From: Mycteria americana
Lineage: Eukaryota; Chordata; Aves; Ciconiiformes; Ciconiidae
Length of the DNA: 64,000 bases
Assembly (NCBI RefSeq): GCF_035582795.1
Contig: NC_134366.1
Span: 109,127,756-109,191,755, forward strand
Direction: 5' to 3'
This document shows positions 13,601 to 27,476 of the stretch, one piece after another; within the stretch, counting starts at the first letter, position 1, and the number at the start of each line of letters is the position of its first letter. Made by a program: the position numbers and the translations under genes. The notes beneath the pieces are model-generated. The model made no database searches. It saw nothing but the letters and a program-made list of their open reading frames with translations, and was not told where the DNA came from.

Positions 13601-14884
13601 CAATCTGTATTGCTTGTGCAGAGTGCACAACTTCTCCCAAAGTACAACAGTCGTCTCTTGAAGATGCCCAGGAAAAAAAAAATCACTGACTTTTTCATGA
13701 GTAACCATTATAGTGATGCAAATGACCATTTGTCCATGGTGACAATGTCAAAGATGCTTTAAGCTATACAACGTATTGAAGTCCAAGTGTTACAGATTCC
13801 CAGCTCTGTTGCTATACGGGTTCTCACTTGTGTGTGAACCTTTATGAACCTAAGAGCTGACAGACTCATCTAAACCTCTTTCCTAAGTGAAGAGCAATGC
13901 CTGTTCTGAACTCTCCAGTTTGGAAGAATTTGCTTCGTGTGAACATTTAGCTTGTGCAGGAGCTCTCCTGGACATCACATGTCCTCCCAGTCTACATCAA
14001 CCACGTCTCAGGTCGGTAGCAGTAACAACTCTGCAGGTCTTGTGTGCACTACCTTGCATGTCATTCTCTTTATTTTCTCTCTGTTTGGCGATGGCAGCTC
14101 TTTCTCAACTCACCTATTGCATCAACCAAGTCAGTCCTCCTGGCTGGAGCTGCCTCTGCTCAGGGGCTGTTTAACATTTTGGAGCCTCCGATAAAGGCTG
14201 ATCCCAGCAGTAGGCTATTCAGCTGCAATGAACTGGATGTTTCCAACATCGTGTGAGAGGGGTCACGCTTTCACATATGCTGAATCCCATGTCGATGTGA
14301 ATTTGTGGGGCTTACATGCACAACCAAATTTCTGTCAACCCATCCGAGGGTGTCAGGTGGATTCAGCGCTGCACTAGCAGAGCCGCGGAAATGGCACCTG
14401 ACCTCCCAGCAAGTCAGCTGGGGTACAGTTACCCTGCCTGGACTCTGGGCATCCCTTTAGAGACCACATTTTCTTACTGCTTCACACAGCTTTAAAGTAT
14501 TTGATATCATCCTAAGGGCCATGAGCCAAAACTGTGTCACAAAACCCTGGCCTGAGAAACTATCCTCCTCCCTCACAGGCAACCCTTGCAGAAGAGGTGC
14601 CCAGGAGGAGGTGGCAGTGTCCCCAGTGCAAGGGGTGGAGAGGCACAAGGAGGCCCCATTTGGCACCGCAAAGGGGCAGACAAGGGGCCCAGCAGCTGCA
14701 GGGACACCCCTCATCCTTCCTCCTCTCCTGGCCTTGCTGCACAGGAGATACTCCTCCACCCCAGTGGGAGCTGGTGGCTTCCTCTTGGCCACAGGCAAAG
14801 GGCTGGCATGCAGATGGCTCCCGTGTGCCCCGACCTTCCTCACGCTGGACCAAGGCCAAAAAAGGCAAAAAATTTATCCACTTT

Positions 14885-14914
14885 GTAGGATAAATCCTAC
14901 CAGGATAAATCCTA
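14885..14914. repeat. Paired short palindromes (AGGATAAATCCT)
   Basis: GTAGGATAAATCCTAC at 14885-14900 is a 7-bp inverted repeat around AA. A 13-base portion, AGGATAAATCCTA, recurs at 14902-14914 with 15-bp periodicity. Small local duplication of a palindrome. Confidence 0.7.
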
Positions 14915-15260
14915 GTAGGCTGTACTGTGCCACATGCCAGCAGCAGCAGAGGGCACCCGAGGCTGCGCCACTGCACCCCAAGGAGAGGTGTCACCCATTT
15001 GTCACACGTGGTTAGGCTCCGAAAGGAGGACAGAGGACAAGACACCTCTAGACGACCAGCCCAGGGAAAACATACCGACGTGGGGTTTGGGTACAATTTC
15101 GGTGACAGACAAAACTGAAGGGGGAGGAGCCCTAGCATTTAAAAAAATGGGTCTAGGATAAGAACCAGGAATTGTCAGTTTTCAGGACTGAAAGTCTGGG
15201 GGCCTGTCTTTAATGTAGGTAGAGGACTTTAGGTACTTGGCACTGCTTTCTTAGCTTAAT

Positions 15261-15402
15261 CCTTGGAAACCTTTCAAAGCTCAGCTGGAGAGGGCCCTGA
15301 GAAACCTCATTTGACTCTGAAGTTGACCCTGCTTCAAGCATGGAGTTGGGCAAGGTGACCTCCAGAAGCCCCTTCCAACCTCAGTTTTTCTATCATTCTC
15401 TG
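15261..15402 (+). mobile_element. CR1 LINE 3' end, old copy
   Basis: The stretch carries the CR1 3'-terminal signatures in order: TTTCAAAGCTCAGCTGG, then CCCTGCTTCAAGCATGGAG, then GGTGACCTCCAGAAGCCCC, then TTCCAACCTCAG and a decayed TTCTATCATTCT tail. This is the 3' untranslated end of CR1 in plus orientation, 5' truncated as most CR1 copies are. Several substitutions from the familiar consensus and a degraded tail suggest an older insertion than the copy at 17 kb. Confidence 0.85.
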
Positions 15403-17065
15403 ACCTACAGTTATCCCAGCAAGCTGTGTCACACGTCAAAGCCAGCCTCAGACCAGAAAGCTTTCAATAAAGCCGTGATCAGGGTCTTCACATTGAAGAG
15501 AAGCTCAGGCCTATCTCACAGTTTATTTACCTCACGATGTAAATGCTACAGCCCCACTGGAAACACAAGATGCCTCCTTTTGCAGTTTTATTCCAAATAT
15601 TTGGGATGTAATTTTCAAGTTTCAGCTTCTGAAGCCTGGCAGTTTCAGAATTTCAGGAGAAATGAATGTGCCTATGGGATTGAGGCAAACTGTTTTTGAA
15701 ACTCGACTTTGCCGACTTAATGATTTTTTGTATTTTCTGGATGACCACCAATGAGCCTTCGCAGTGGTGCACTGAGTTAAAGTCTTTGCTTCTCTGCAGT
15801 AGTCCCTGGAATAAGCCTAAAAGATTCTTTTTATACAGTCGTTTCTTTGAGGGGGGGAAGAAACAGTGCCCCAAAATGTTTCATCAGGCATGCTCTTCTA
15901 AAGCAGTCAGTGAGTAAAAGCATCTGAGCCATGAGCAAGCAGAAGGGAAATTTTGTGTCGGACTATAGAGTAATTTGAACCTATTTCTCTCCTACCAGAT
16001 ATCTTGCGCAACCTCAGTTTGAGAACACAATAGTTTAGGATACAGGTTTACACTTTTCTTTCATTTTGAATCATGCCGTTAGGGTCTCTATCAGCTTTAC
16101 AAAGTCAGAAATCATGAAGGCAAATGACTTCACTGGGACTCCATGTAGTATTAGCTGCAATAGCTGTGGATTATTTGTTTACTTACCTGTTCCCGGAGGT
16201 GAGCCGCACCTTCTGACAGGATTATTAAAAGAGATAATTTATCTTAAGGGGTAGTGGAAGGCAAATAATAACTCATCTTTAAAAATCTTAGTAGTGGTCT
16301 TAAGTGCTACCTCTTTTTCTGGTTTAAGGTAACCAGATATGTTACATTTATATGAGATATCTAATAATTCCTTATTCCATGAGATATTATTAAAAATTAT
16401 TGAAGCATAGCAATAATCACTTTTATATAAATATGAAATTAGAATCCTAAGAAATAAATTTACTTACAGAAAGTGAATTGCGAAGACTGAAAAACAAACA
16501 AGGTGTGAGCTTCCTTCGTGATATGGGACTATATAGCACAGTACTTGCCAAAGCATAACTATACAAAAGAAGGACATAAAGTTCTGGCCTCTATAGACCT
16601 TGTGAAGCTCCTGGAGTGCTGTGTTTGGTGCTGGAGTCGCAATTGCCAAAAACTAACTTCAAAGAGAAAGATGCAGAATAATAAAAATACAGTCAGGGCT
16701 ATGGAAAACAGCGATGTGATAACAATCAACACATATTTAAAAAGAATAAGAAGAGAAAAAATATTTAGGAGAATACTGAGTAGAGCTAAAACCAGGAAAT
16801 ATGAGATGAAATTAATAGAAGAGACGATTAAACGGACTATCAGAAACGATACTTAAAATGAGAAAGTAAGGGAGCAGGCTTCAAAGGAAAAGATAGAAAG
16901 CAGCTCAGTAAATTTGGGAATGGATATCACATTAAAAGCATACTTACTCTTGATTAAGAGCCTTTTATAGTGAAACCTACTTCTTATCTAAGTAAAGCAT
17001 AGCTACAAGATCATTGTAATAAAGTGGTCAAAATGTTCTTACCAGATACAAGCCTGCTGTGTACT
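15403..17065. other. Non-coding stretch, AT-rich toward the right
   Basis: No gene recognised. From about 16250 the sequence becomes strongly A+T rich. An open frame at 16518-16856 has a lysine/arginine-rich C-terminal half, which reflects A-rich composition; I see no motif in it. CR1 begins at the right boundary. Confidence 0.55.
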
Positions 17066-18138
<1,073 letters not shown>

Positions 18139-20131
18139 CTTTTCAAGGAGGGAGACAATGGTAGAGTCATGCTGGGAGCTTCCATATGAGCTCCACTCTC
18201 ACAGCAGCTCCCATTTTAGGCATCCTCCTTTACAGAAACACAATCCCATCCACACTGAGTTTATCCATCTGAAAGGGTTTAGCAGCTGGTTTAGCTCTCA
18301 ACCTGTGAAAGTCTGGATAGCCTGAAAGCCTGGCTCAGTGAGCAGGCTTTACTGCACCAGGTAGCTGTCTGCAAGTGAAAACAGAGAAGTTTAGGAAAAG
18401 ATTAAGGAAATAATGGAATTGTACCTTGAGTACAATATTTATTTATTGACCCATAAGTGGTGCAGCTGTATTTTCAATGTTTGATGGGAAAATGCTAAGA
18501 TAAATATTTCAAGAGGTATGACTCTTATCTCTCCTGCTGTTATTCTGGGCCAGCAATCTATTCTGAAAGCTTTTTTGTCAGAGGTGAGCTTCCTGCAGTG
18601 TTTCTGACTCAAATCTATGTATACAAGTGGGGAATGTTGGTTTATTTCTAAATCCTAAATATTTGATGCTTTGTGGTAGGTCCTGTCTGGAGAAGGTACC
18701 TGGGGCATAGTTGAGCCTAGAACAAGAAAGCTATCATAGTTACTTTAGAAACTTTCTTCCAGTACAATGCTGTGCCAAGTTTATTCTTGCATAATCCAAA
18801 GGCTTGCCAATATCTGAAATTGTTTCTAAAAATATTTAGTAAATACCTGATCATCCAGTTGAGATTTCTGGAATGATTATTCCAATTAATTTTAGAAAAA
18901 ATTGCCCACAGGCCAACAAGTAAAATGCAAGGGAAAATATTAATTAAGATCACATACTGAACCTTAAATAATTAAAAAGAAAATATTGTGTCCCCAGAAA
19001 CAAGATTTATATATCAGCCCTTTGAAAGAGTATATGAAATTTCCACCACGCTTTAAATTAGGGTGAAGCAGCCTATCATCCCATCTTCCCATTTTTACCT
19101 TTCTACTGAATAAAGAGTTGCAAGAGGCAGCCCATTTAGCAATGAAGAAAGTTGAAAGCTTATTTTCCACATATTTTTAAAAATACACGGTGAGTTCGTG
19201 GCCCCACTGAAATGTGCAGCTGGAGGAGAGCATGAGTGGGAGGTAGAAGCTGCAGCTGGAAGCAACTTCTCCAATGTCACGCCCTGGCCTGGCCAAGGCT
19301 GCGTTGGCCCCAGAGCAAAGTGATCATTTAAGATCACATGTAGAAAAGGGTGCCGTTCTGATCACCCTTTTCCTTCTGAGAAGCTCTGGAAGGACTGCCT
19401 GCTCTGATAGCAGCCCGCACGGTCCACTGATGCTGTTATTCTGGAGAAATTCTCGATTGATGCCACAGTCATTTAAGACCCCCAATCCCAGGCTTGTCAC
19501 ATCAATGTGCCACTCTTTACAGGTTTCAGTCACTTCTCAGATATATCAGGAATAACTCTTTTTAATCTGAACCCTACGGAGGATTGACTGCCGCGGGCGG
19601 AGCGAGGAAGACAACGGCTATCAGAAACATTTGCAGAGCAACAGCAATATCCAGCCTACTAACAATAGTTAAAGCCAGCTGGCAGAGCAACTCACAGTGT
19701 TAGGCCAGCCTGCCAGTCCGGGGTTTATCCACCCGAGAGAGGTGCAAACAGGTAGCTTTACAGCTCAAATAGTGTATGTGTTTTCCACGTTGCGAACACT
19801 TCAGGAATGTCCCAGGTGGGGGACACACATCCATTTAGCCATTGCCTTGACTTTTGATAACAAAGTTGAAAGTATTTTCTTAATTCTGCAGAGTAGTTCC
19901 TGATTTCAGGGGCTTGGAAAGCCAAAAGAAAAGCACTTCTCCATTAGCACACCCGGTGGGTGAGGTGCATTTCAATGCCTCTTCCTGGTATGGGAATGAG
20001 AGGTCAACCCCTCGCCGTAGCTCAGCCATGTCAGGAAAAGCACCTATGGACAGACAGCAAACTCTCCAGGTAGCTTCTGCATTTGACTATCTGCACAATC
20101 ATAATGATTTCAGCAGGGAATTACATATTTA
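18139..20131. other. Non-coding stretch, no gene recognised
   Basis: AT-rich sequence without a recognisable gene. Short open frames on both strands show no familiar motif. No repeats of note beyond the CR1 tail at the left edge. Confidence 0.6.
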
Positions 20132-20240
20132 AGGACAGAAAGCACCATCGGATCTGACACGCTGGATAACACAGACCATCCCATCCCGCCCTGTCCTATC
20201 CCATCCAGTTCTTCTTCTACTGAGCCAACTAGTGCAGGAT
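20132..20240 (-). mobile_element. Probable ancient CR1-type 3' end
   Basis: Reading the plus strand, AAGGACAGAAAGCACCATC, then ATCTGAC and CTGGATAACACAGACCATC match the reversed 3' end of an old reptilian CR1 lineage (the AGAAGGGACCATT...TCTGACCTCCTGTATAACACAGGCCAT type, from memory). The copy is heavily diverged and its downstream boundary is a guess. Minus orientation is inferred from that resemblance. A chance or different-family match remains possible. Confidence 0.5.
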
Positions 20241-20900
20241 AGGGTGGTTCAGCTCTAAATTAGAGCTTATTATCAAGGCATGAAGACTGACTGTATTCAC
20301 TAGGTATTAATTGCTTGGGCAAAATCCATCATCAAATATTTGCACTTAAAAATAAACTGGAAAATGTTCCGTTTGGGGAAACGATGAATTAAAAGTTAGG
20401 AGGAACTGGTCAGTAGGTGGCACAAGAACAGCAGAGGACTGCGCTGCAGTTTGAGAGCTGGGCGGCCGGGGTTGTATCCTGAGGCATCAATGCTGACTTG
20501 TTTTTTCCCCCTACAGTATTTATAAACCCTGTTACCCAGTGATTTAACTAACTGAATCATTGCACTGAAGCACACGGAGTGAGTGGCTTAAGTGGAAGTT
20601 CTCCTTGAAACGCTAGTTACACTGAGTGCATGGTGTACTCTTGACGTCCGCTAACATCACTACACCTTATCAACTGCTTTCAAGCGTTAAATAAGATTGA
20701 ACTCCACTGTACATCAAAATAGACATCTGACATGCCGAAGTACAATGCTCTGACGTTTAGCAGGCTTGTGGTTTGCTAACTTGAAAAATTGTTGCTTATA
20801 TTGCAATCAGAGCATCTCAAAGCCTTTAAGAGACATGGGGGAACATAGCCCCACAACAGATCCCCTCTGCTGATGGAAAAGGTTCCTGTGTAATGTGTTG

Positions 20901-20929
20901 TAAACAAACACATTAACTGTGTTTGTTTA
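20901..20929. repeat. Perfect 12-bp inverted repeat of forkhead-like motifs
   Basis: TAAACAAACACA at 20901-20912 and its exact complement TGTGTTTGTTTA at 20918-20929 are separated by TTAAC. Each arm contains TGTTTGTTT or its complement, which fits the published forkhead/HNF3-type consensus TRTTKRYTY. Binding is inference only; it could equally be a simple hairpin. Confidence 0.8.
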
Positions 20930-21371
20930 TCAGCAGCATGTTAGGGAAAAAACTAGTAGACCCACATGTCGGGGCTTGAGGCACCAATCTGTGGCCATCA
21001 CTATCTGCAGGAGGTCTCTGTCTTTCTAGAGAAATAGCAGCAGCCGCTAGAAAACCACATTGCGCTGGGAGGTCAGTGATGAGCATCGGATTGAGCGGTT
21101 ATACTCTAACCTTGGAAACTCTGTGATGACTGAAGGCTGTTGCCTTCGTTGGCTGTTGCCAAGGTTTTTCTTGCCGATTGGAGTTACAGGAGCAACATGA
21201 CTGGGTGCGAACTGGCTCAGCAGTTCCTATTTCTACTGCGCAACTGCATGTCTCTTCCTCTCCACCAAGATTTTAAAGTAAAATGCAGAAAGACGCATGT
21301 ACTGGGTGCCCTGCCTTGTGACTCTGACATGTCATCATCACATACAGAAAATGAATTGGAGGAAAATTGAA

Positions 21372-21383
21372 GGGGGGGGGGGG
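21372..21383. repeat. G12 homopolymer
   Basis: Twelve consecutive G residues. Candidate for G-rich structure or for length error in the assembly; no gene context. Confidence 0.9.
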
Positions 21384-23560
21384 TAGAAAATGACATGCAT
21401 AATTAAGCTTTTCTGAACGTCTCCTTTGCGCTTTGGTGTCAAATGACTGCATGCAAATCACCCAGAGTGTTATGAAGAAAATAATAATGAATTGGAAGAA
21501 ATCAAATGTAAAAATGATGACTTCTGCCTACTCTAAGGTAAAAGTATATCTACAAATACCTTATTCTAAGCTTAGCTGTGTTTGTGTTCAAAAAAAGAAC
21601 AAAAAAAGGAGGAGGACAAACATCAAATACTGGAGAAAACAAGCTATCATCAGCACAAATATACTTGTCATGGTAATGTATTTTCCTTAAGCAAGCAAAA
21701 TTGAATGCTACATAGCTAGTCTCTTACATTATTCTTATTTATTTGTCTGTATGATTCTAAAAAGACAATTATAAGCACTATTTAAGCATAAAATACACCA
21801 AAGCTGTCACACCTTTCTCATTTGAGATCTAATTTCTATTTCCAGCCCCCACATACCTGCTGTTATATCTCATTTATTGCTGTAAATTATGTGCATCAGA
21901 GTCACTGCAAGTAACTGGTGACACAGATCACAGCTGTGCTGAATTCTAATCAAAAAGTGACTCTTCACCACTTAAAGTTCCCTCAACCCATATTTCCTTA
22001 TTCCTCAAGTAAAAGAGGGCAGGAAGCCTAATTCTGAGATATAATTTATTAAGACTGGAAATATGCTGGGATTGCCTAAGGCAGCTGGAGACTGGATATG
22101 GTGACCCAGGAATCCCTTCAGTCTGGTACAGCAGTGGTTTCAGCAGACCCAAAGCATCATACGATGAGTCCTTCTTTTGGTAGCAACAGAAATAGGTGAT
22201 GGTGCCCATTCACATACCAGAAGCACGTTGGTGGAGAAAAGAACCTGGGTTAGCTGCTCCCTGTTATGCCAGCAGCATTGTCCACCACAGTATGTGGCTA
22301 ATTCACTCTGACTGGTCTCAAAATGAAGTTATTGCACAATGACTCAAGCCTCAAAGCAAATTCTTCATGTTTTTTGAATTGTTTCTGGACCACCCATTAC
22401 TTTCATTTCTGATCAGCTCCAAATGAATAATCTGACGTGACTGATGTCTGGCAAAATGTAACGGGGGTCTGTGGAATTTCATATCTTCCCTTTACAGTGA
22501 TTTGTGGCTTTGGTTTTAAATTTCCAGACTGCTTGGAGTTGTCATACTGAATATCGTGTGAATTCCCAGTGCGGATGAGCTGCGCATGGGCTTTAACACA
22601 AACTTCAGGGGCAAGTATCACCGAGTTTTTTATATTCCCAATAGGGATTCAAAATACTGCTTTTAGCCCGGACTGGGGTGAATCCAACAAACTTTAAAAT
22701 GAAGCTCAAATACATCTGCTGGGTTTTATCTATCATTACAATGAAAGCGCAAGATTTACCCGCCTACATCAGACCAAAAACATTGACGACGGCCCTTTGG
22801 ATGACCCTACTATGAGATTCAAATGGCAACGAAACCTGAAACTCCGCCAGCCACCGCTCTCCGGTTACGCTGGTGCATGTGGCAGGGCTTGCCGCCCTCC
22901 TGTCCAGCCTCCAGTGGTCTCACAGCAGGACCGGCCGTCGGGAAAGGCTGCAGGGGTCCTGCCGGGCAGGACGCTGCCTGTGGATCTGCAACACAGCTCA
23001 GGCGCTCCAGACCCACTTCTTAGCTTTGCTCTTGCTCGGTAAAGGGTGGGGGGGGGCAGGGGATGTACGGGAACCTCTTTCTTGAGATGTAGGGAACATT
23101 TAAGGGAAGAAATACAAATGTATTTGCTGAGGCAAAGCTCACAGGTATGAGATCAGGTGCCTAAATTGTCAATTTATTGGTGGAGAGGCCATTTTGTCAC
23201 ATTACAGAACAAGTGCCTCGCACAGCAGTGACAGCAGGGCTATGAGTGGCACTCTGGGGGTTACTGTAATACCAAAAGTGAAATTAGAATATAGGTAAGA
23301 AATGCTGGCCACCCCCACCGGTGCAGTGCTGACACGGACATGCGAAAGCTTTATTGCACTCAAGCACTCTCAGCACCCCTGTTTCCTCACGTTGCAGCAG
23401 CAGGGTTGGGGTTTCAAACACAGGCCGTGCTTTTGCGACCGGAGCGCACGTGCGTTTCTGTAGGGCATCCTAATACCCTTGAATCTCTTCCCTTCGCTGG
23501 GGTCCACGCAGAGCGCAGCACCTGTAGACCTGCAGGTGGATGAACTTCAGCCCGTGCCGC

Positions 23561-24000
23561 AGAGGCTGGCAAAGGCCCCGTTTCTCCGACGGGCGCCTTC
23601 CCCCACCCGGGAGGGCCGCACGCTCCTTGCCTCCCCCTGAGCTCGCTCTCCCCAGGGAGCGATGCCATGGCTGCTCCACGTCGCAGGAGCTCACGTACAC
23701 ACCGGGCGCGGAGAATCAGGATGAAATTACGCGCCGTCGCCTTCATGCATAAAACATGGCATGGCGACGGAGGGACGGCAGGGCCTCGGCAGCCGTCCGC
23801 CGCATCCTCCCGGTGGCCCGGGGCTGCCACAGGTTTGCCCAGCGGGGATCAGTGCATCCCGGGTGGCTTCAGAGACGGGCAGCCCCTCGAGCCATGGACC
23901 TGTCCTCGTGCCTGCGCTGGGTGCGGACGCGGCTCTGGCGACGTGGGGCCAGGCGGCAGCGGTTCTGCAGTGAGTGTTGCGTCTGATTCCCCCGCGTCCC
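23561..24000. promoter_or_regulatory. CpG island, candidate promoter
   Basis: By hand count 43 CG dinucleotides fall in 23581-24000 (420 bases) at roughly two-thirds GC, so observed over expected is close to 0.9. Elsewhere in the window CG is strongly depleted, as usual in methylated vertebrate DNA. Such islands normally mark promoters kept free of methylation. On the plus strand an ATG in the context GCCATGG at 23894 opens 25 codons running to a splice-donor-like GTGAGT at 23970. On the minus strand an ATG opens a short frame reaching another donor-like GTGAGC near 23690. Direction of transcription is therefore undecided. I do not recognise either peptide. Confidence 0.65.
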
Positions 24001-26598
24001 TTCCCCCTTTCCCACCCCTGTGCCCTTTCTGGCTCGCACCCATCCTGCCACACGGATGGGGCCAGCATGGAGTGGGGCCCCGGGACCCCCCCAGCACCCG
24101 CCCCGGCTCCAGGGCTCTTTGCTTGGCTGCTGAGGGCACGGCGGGAGGGCAGGGGCACCGCCACGGCTGTCCATCCGTCCCCTACCGCCCCGAGATGGGG
24201 GAGCCCCTGCCCAGCAAAGCCCTGCGGCTGGTGTACCACCTCTGGGACGGGCTAGTCTGACAGGGTCCCTTCCTAACACAGCTGGGCACTTTTTCACATT
24301 TCTAATAGAGTTCTAAGAGGGGATGGTTTGTGTGTTGGAAGGGGAATATGGAAAAATGCAGAATAATACCTGCCCCTCTTTTTTTGACCAGCTGCATGAA
24401 TCCGTAAAGTTTGATTGAAAGAAACATAACCATATGGGTGGCTTGTGAAATGTCACAGTGCAGACAGTGTCCTGAGCCTTCCGCTTCTTTGGCTGGTAGG
24501 AGCCGTGCACATCACTGAGCTAATATACGTATAGACTTGCTGGAGGTTGCTGGGGTACGTTATTCACCCTTTCACCACGGTTTTACTGGAGGTAGTTCGC
24601 TCGCCTTCCATGACAGACCTTATATACAGCCGGTGCCACTGTACGGAGATCCAGCCACTTCTAGCTGATTTATTCAGGCTCCCTTTCAGCTGGCACCTTG
24701 GAGAGAAATGCTGCCGGTGGTTCTGCAGAGACTCAGCAAGGGTAATGCATCCGTGACAAACTGGGGAAGCAGAGGGGATTTCGTTGGTTCAGGCAACCGT
24801 AGCGTCTAATCACTCCTAAGGAGGTGCAACGCAGCGGCCCAGGAGGATGGGCTGGGTGGGCTGACAAACTGAAGCATCCTCTCCCCTATCAAGGGGGTGA
24901 TATATTGTAAAAGGGATCTTGGAATGAGAATGCCATTCAGACTACACTGCAAAAGGATAAATAAGATAGATAAAATGAGCATGCTGTCTGTCAGCACCTC
25001 TGCCCAGAGCTCACATCATTTCACTATCCTAGTTTATCCATGGAGATACCAAGGTCTGTTTGAATTTTTGTAACTCATAGCATTGCAGCATAGACACCCA
25101 GCTCTCACATTTACCTTCTTAAATATTGTTTTGTCATGAATTCAACTCCAGTTTGCCTTTCAGATTCAAAATATTACTGATAGATGTCAGAAAGTCTGAT
25201 TTTCCTAGTTGTCGGTTGTGTTCAGTTGATCACTGGTTTTTGATGCTTGGAGCTTTGTGAGTATTTTGGTGTGCCACAGCTTCATGATCCATTTTCTAGT
25301 TGTTAATGAAGTAGAAAAAAAGAAGCAGTTCTGTTTCATGTCTACTTAGGAATTACATTTACCTTTTGCATTTGAAGCTCCTTACTCTTTACAAATATGC
25401 ATTTGGCAGATAGTTTGGGAATGTATATGGAAACTTCTTACCACAACGTTCACTTTAGACATTGATTATCCTATGAATATATATATGTGTCTAACTTGGG
25501 CTGTCCCCTGAGTTAGTAAGAACTACTGCCAAATGCATGCAGCAGCACATAGCTCAAGCTGTAAGAATGGGAAATTCGAGAACGGCAGATACTCTGAATA
25601 ATTGAAGGAGGCTTCTTTGGTTGACAATGGTGCTATCTTTGCACATCTCTCAGAGCCCCTCTTTTTATCCTGGCCTCTGGCTTAGGGAAACATTGCAGCA
25701 CTGAACAGAAAGAAAACGAGGGATAAAGATTTTTTATTTTTATTTCTTAATGAGTCTGAAAAATGCTAATCACTTAGAAGAGTGTTTATTGGCTTTGTTA
25801 CTAGAAATAACTTCTGCCATCTTTAATTAGGTTGCTTTAGCCTGCCTCAGTGAAGGAGCACAGCTTTCCATCATCCGTGCTGAGGCCAGTTGTGAGGGCC
25901 TGCTCCTTGCAAGTTCCTGGTGTCCAGACTCAGCTTGTCGCCCTGGCTGCCTTCTGCTGAGGCGCTGCAGCAAAACTGCTGCTATTACCGGAGACGTGCG
26001 ACTCTTCTGTTTAGAATTGTGCAGCTTAGAATTAAAAAAAAAAATATATATCTAGTAAGGAAACTACTGCTGGCTGGTTTCTGAAGTCCCTGTGAGCGCA
26101 GGCTGTCGCCGTACCTTCTTCTTAAAGCAGTCATTCAAAGAAACAGCCTGGGGGCTTTGCAGCCCTTCAGCGCCTGCCCTTGTGTCCCCATTTTACAGCC
26201 GAGCCCCTGAAGGAAGCTCCCTGCAGCACATGTGCTCATGGCAAAAACGCTGCTTTGAACAAAGGCACGTTTTCAAATGGAGCAACGCTTTCAAATGGAA
26301 AGCAACGCTTTCCTCCCTGCCTCGCTGGATGTGGCCGTCCGTCCGGCTGAGGGAAAGCAACTGCGGCTCAGCCAGAGAAGCCCTCCGAGAGGCTTTTGGC
26401 ATTCACAAAATTGACCCTCCGTTTTCACCTTGCAGCCAGGGCTGGTTCCAATACCGCGGGAGACACTGGACAGAGAGCGTAAGTTCATGATACTGCTGTA
26501 AAAAAAGATGCTGGAACTAATGAAATCTGCTTTCCTGCTGGATGCTCCCATGTCCGCACAGATGAAAAACATAGTGAAGCTTTCCTGGAGCGGGGCAT

Positions 26599-26638
26599 CC
26601 AGGTCTGGGTTTAGGTCCAGGTCTGGGCCCAGCCCTGG
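26599..26638. repeat. Minisatellite patch, CAGGTCTGG type, copy A
   Basis: Short degenerate units of the type CCAGGTCTGGGT and AGGTCCAGGTCTGGG follow one another, ending in GGGCCCAGCCCTGG. Nearly the same 40 bases recur about 900 bp downstream at 27499, differing at only one or two positions over the shared part. Its minus-strand translation gives a PDLDLNPDLD-like run, an artefact of the repeat. Confidence 0.8.
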
Positions 26639-27476
26639 AGCGGGCATCTCCCTCTCCCTGGGCTCGCTGGGGTCTCATACAGGTTGACATGCTTTTTCTT
26701 TCATTTGCCTTGGCCCAGACACATATGGTTCATGAACCTTGTAGGAACTTGGGGTCTCCAAGACTGCTGCCCGGCTGCTAGGTTTGATAGAAGCTGGCCA
26801 GTGGGTTAAAAAATATTAATGATCAGGGTGTCATCACATGTACAGTGTTTCCTTAGGAAAGCAGGCTAAAAGGTCCTGCTCATGACAGGGTTGGAAGCTG
26901 AGTTTGAATCATGCTAGTAATAACTGCATGGAGCAAGTCTTAAAAAGGTGTTGGGAAGAGTCTGAAAAGCAGCTGTTTGCTGCTACTGCCCAAAATGTAC
27001 TTGGCTTCTGGCCACCAACACACCTTAAAGCCCTGGGGATCTGTGGGGAGGAGGTTTCTCTGGGTTTTCCTGAAATTTAACAGATGGGGTTTGCACAAAA
27101 AAAGTAAGACTTCACATGGAGAAAAAGGATTGTATGTCCCTGATGCAGGATGGCAAATTGGGAAATTCTGCTGGCTGTGTGGCTGAGGAGCATTTTGGAT
27201 GGCTTTTGCTGGCTTGCCATGCCAGCTTGGTGCTCAGAAGTTGAGAGGTCCCCAGTCTTGGGTGGTCTCTGCAGCTATTCTGCTGGGTTGGACCCGTCCG
27301 TACCACTTCACGTATCACTGTAAGCATTTGGTGAAAGGGAAGAGGTGGGGAAGCTGCAGCAGAAACGTTAAGTGACTTGTTTAGAGCCATAATCCCAGCT
27401 GGGGCTGGCAGGCAAGACACGGGGGGCCCATCCGCACGTTCACCCCACAAGCCCCAGCCACCCGCAGCATCGTGCT

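Larger units (their letters stand above)
7321..15260. other. Non-coding stretch, no gene recognised
   Basis: AT-rich, with no recognisable protein family. T15 at 8281-8295 and another T run near 8738-8749 are simple repeats. The part around 7350-8170 has the look of single-copy DNA (no repeat signature) but I cannot judge conservation. A three-copy 24-bp repeat lies at 10610 and a 43-base splice-bounded segment at 12620 is discussed under findings. From 14500 to 15130 a GC-richer patch produces many overlapping open frames on both strands, which argues against any one being coding. Confidence 0.55.
20241..23560. other. Non-coding stretch, no gene recognised
   Basis: No gene recognised. Contains the inverted repeat at 20901, a G12 run at 21372-21383, an octamer ATGCAAAT at 21451-21458, and an 87-base splice-bounded open segment at 23208 (findings). 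From about 22800 the GC content climbs toward the CpG island, giving overlapping open frames in several frames of no evident meaning. Confidence 0.55.

Noticed and set aside
14457..15138. Several open frames of 100-192 codons on both strands
   Set aside because: Frames overlap in nearly all phases of one GC-rich patch; composition explains the lack of stops.
22085..22130. Possible decayed CR1 end (TGGTGACCCAGGAATCCCTTCAG-like, described by key words only)
   Set aside because: Resemblance is limited to a few words and the tail is absent.
23667..24297. Long overlapping frames in and after the CpG island (up to 197 codons)
   Set aside because: Multiple frames on both strands are open because of GC content; only the short start-to-donor segments were kept as weak candidates.
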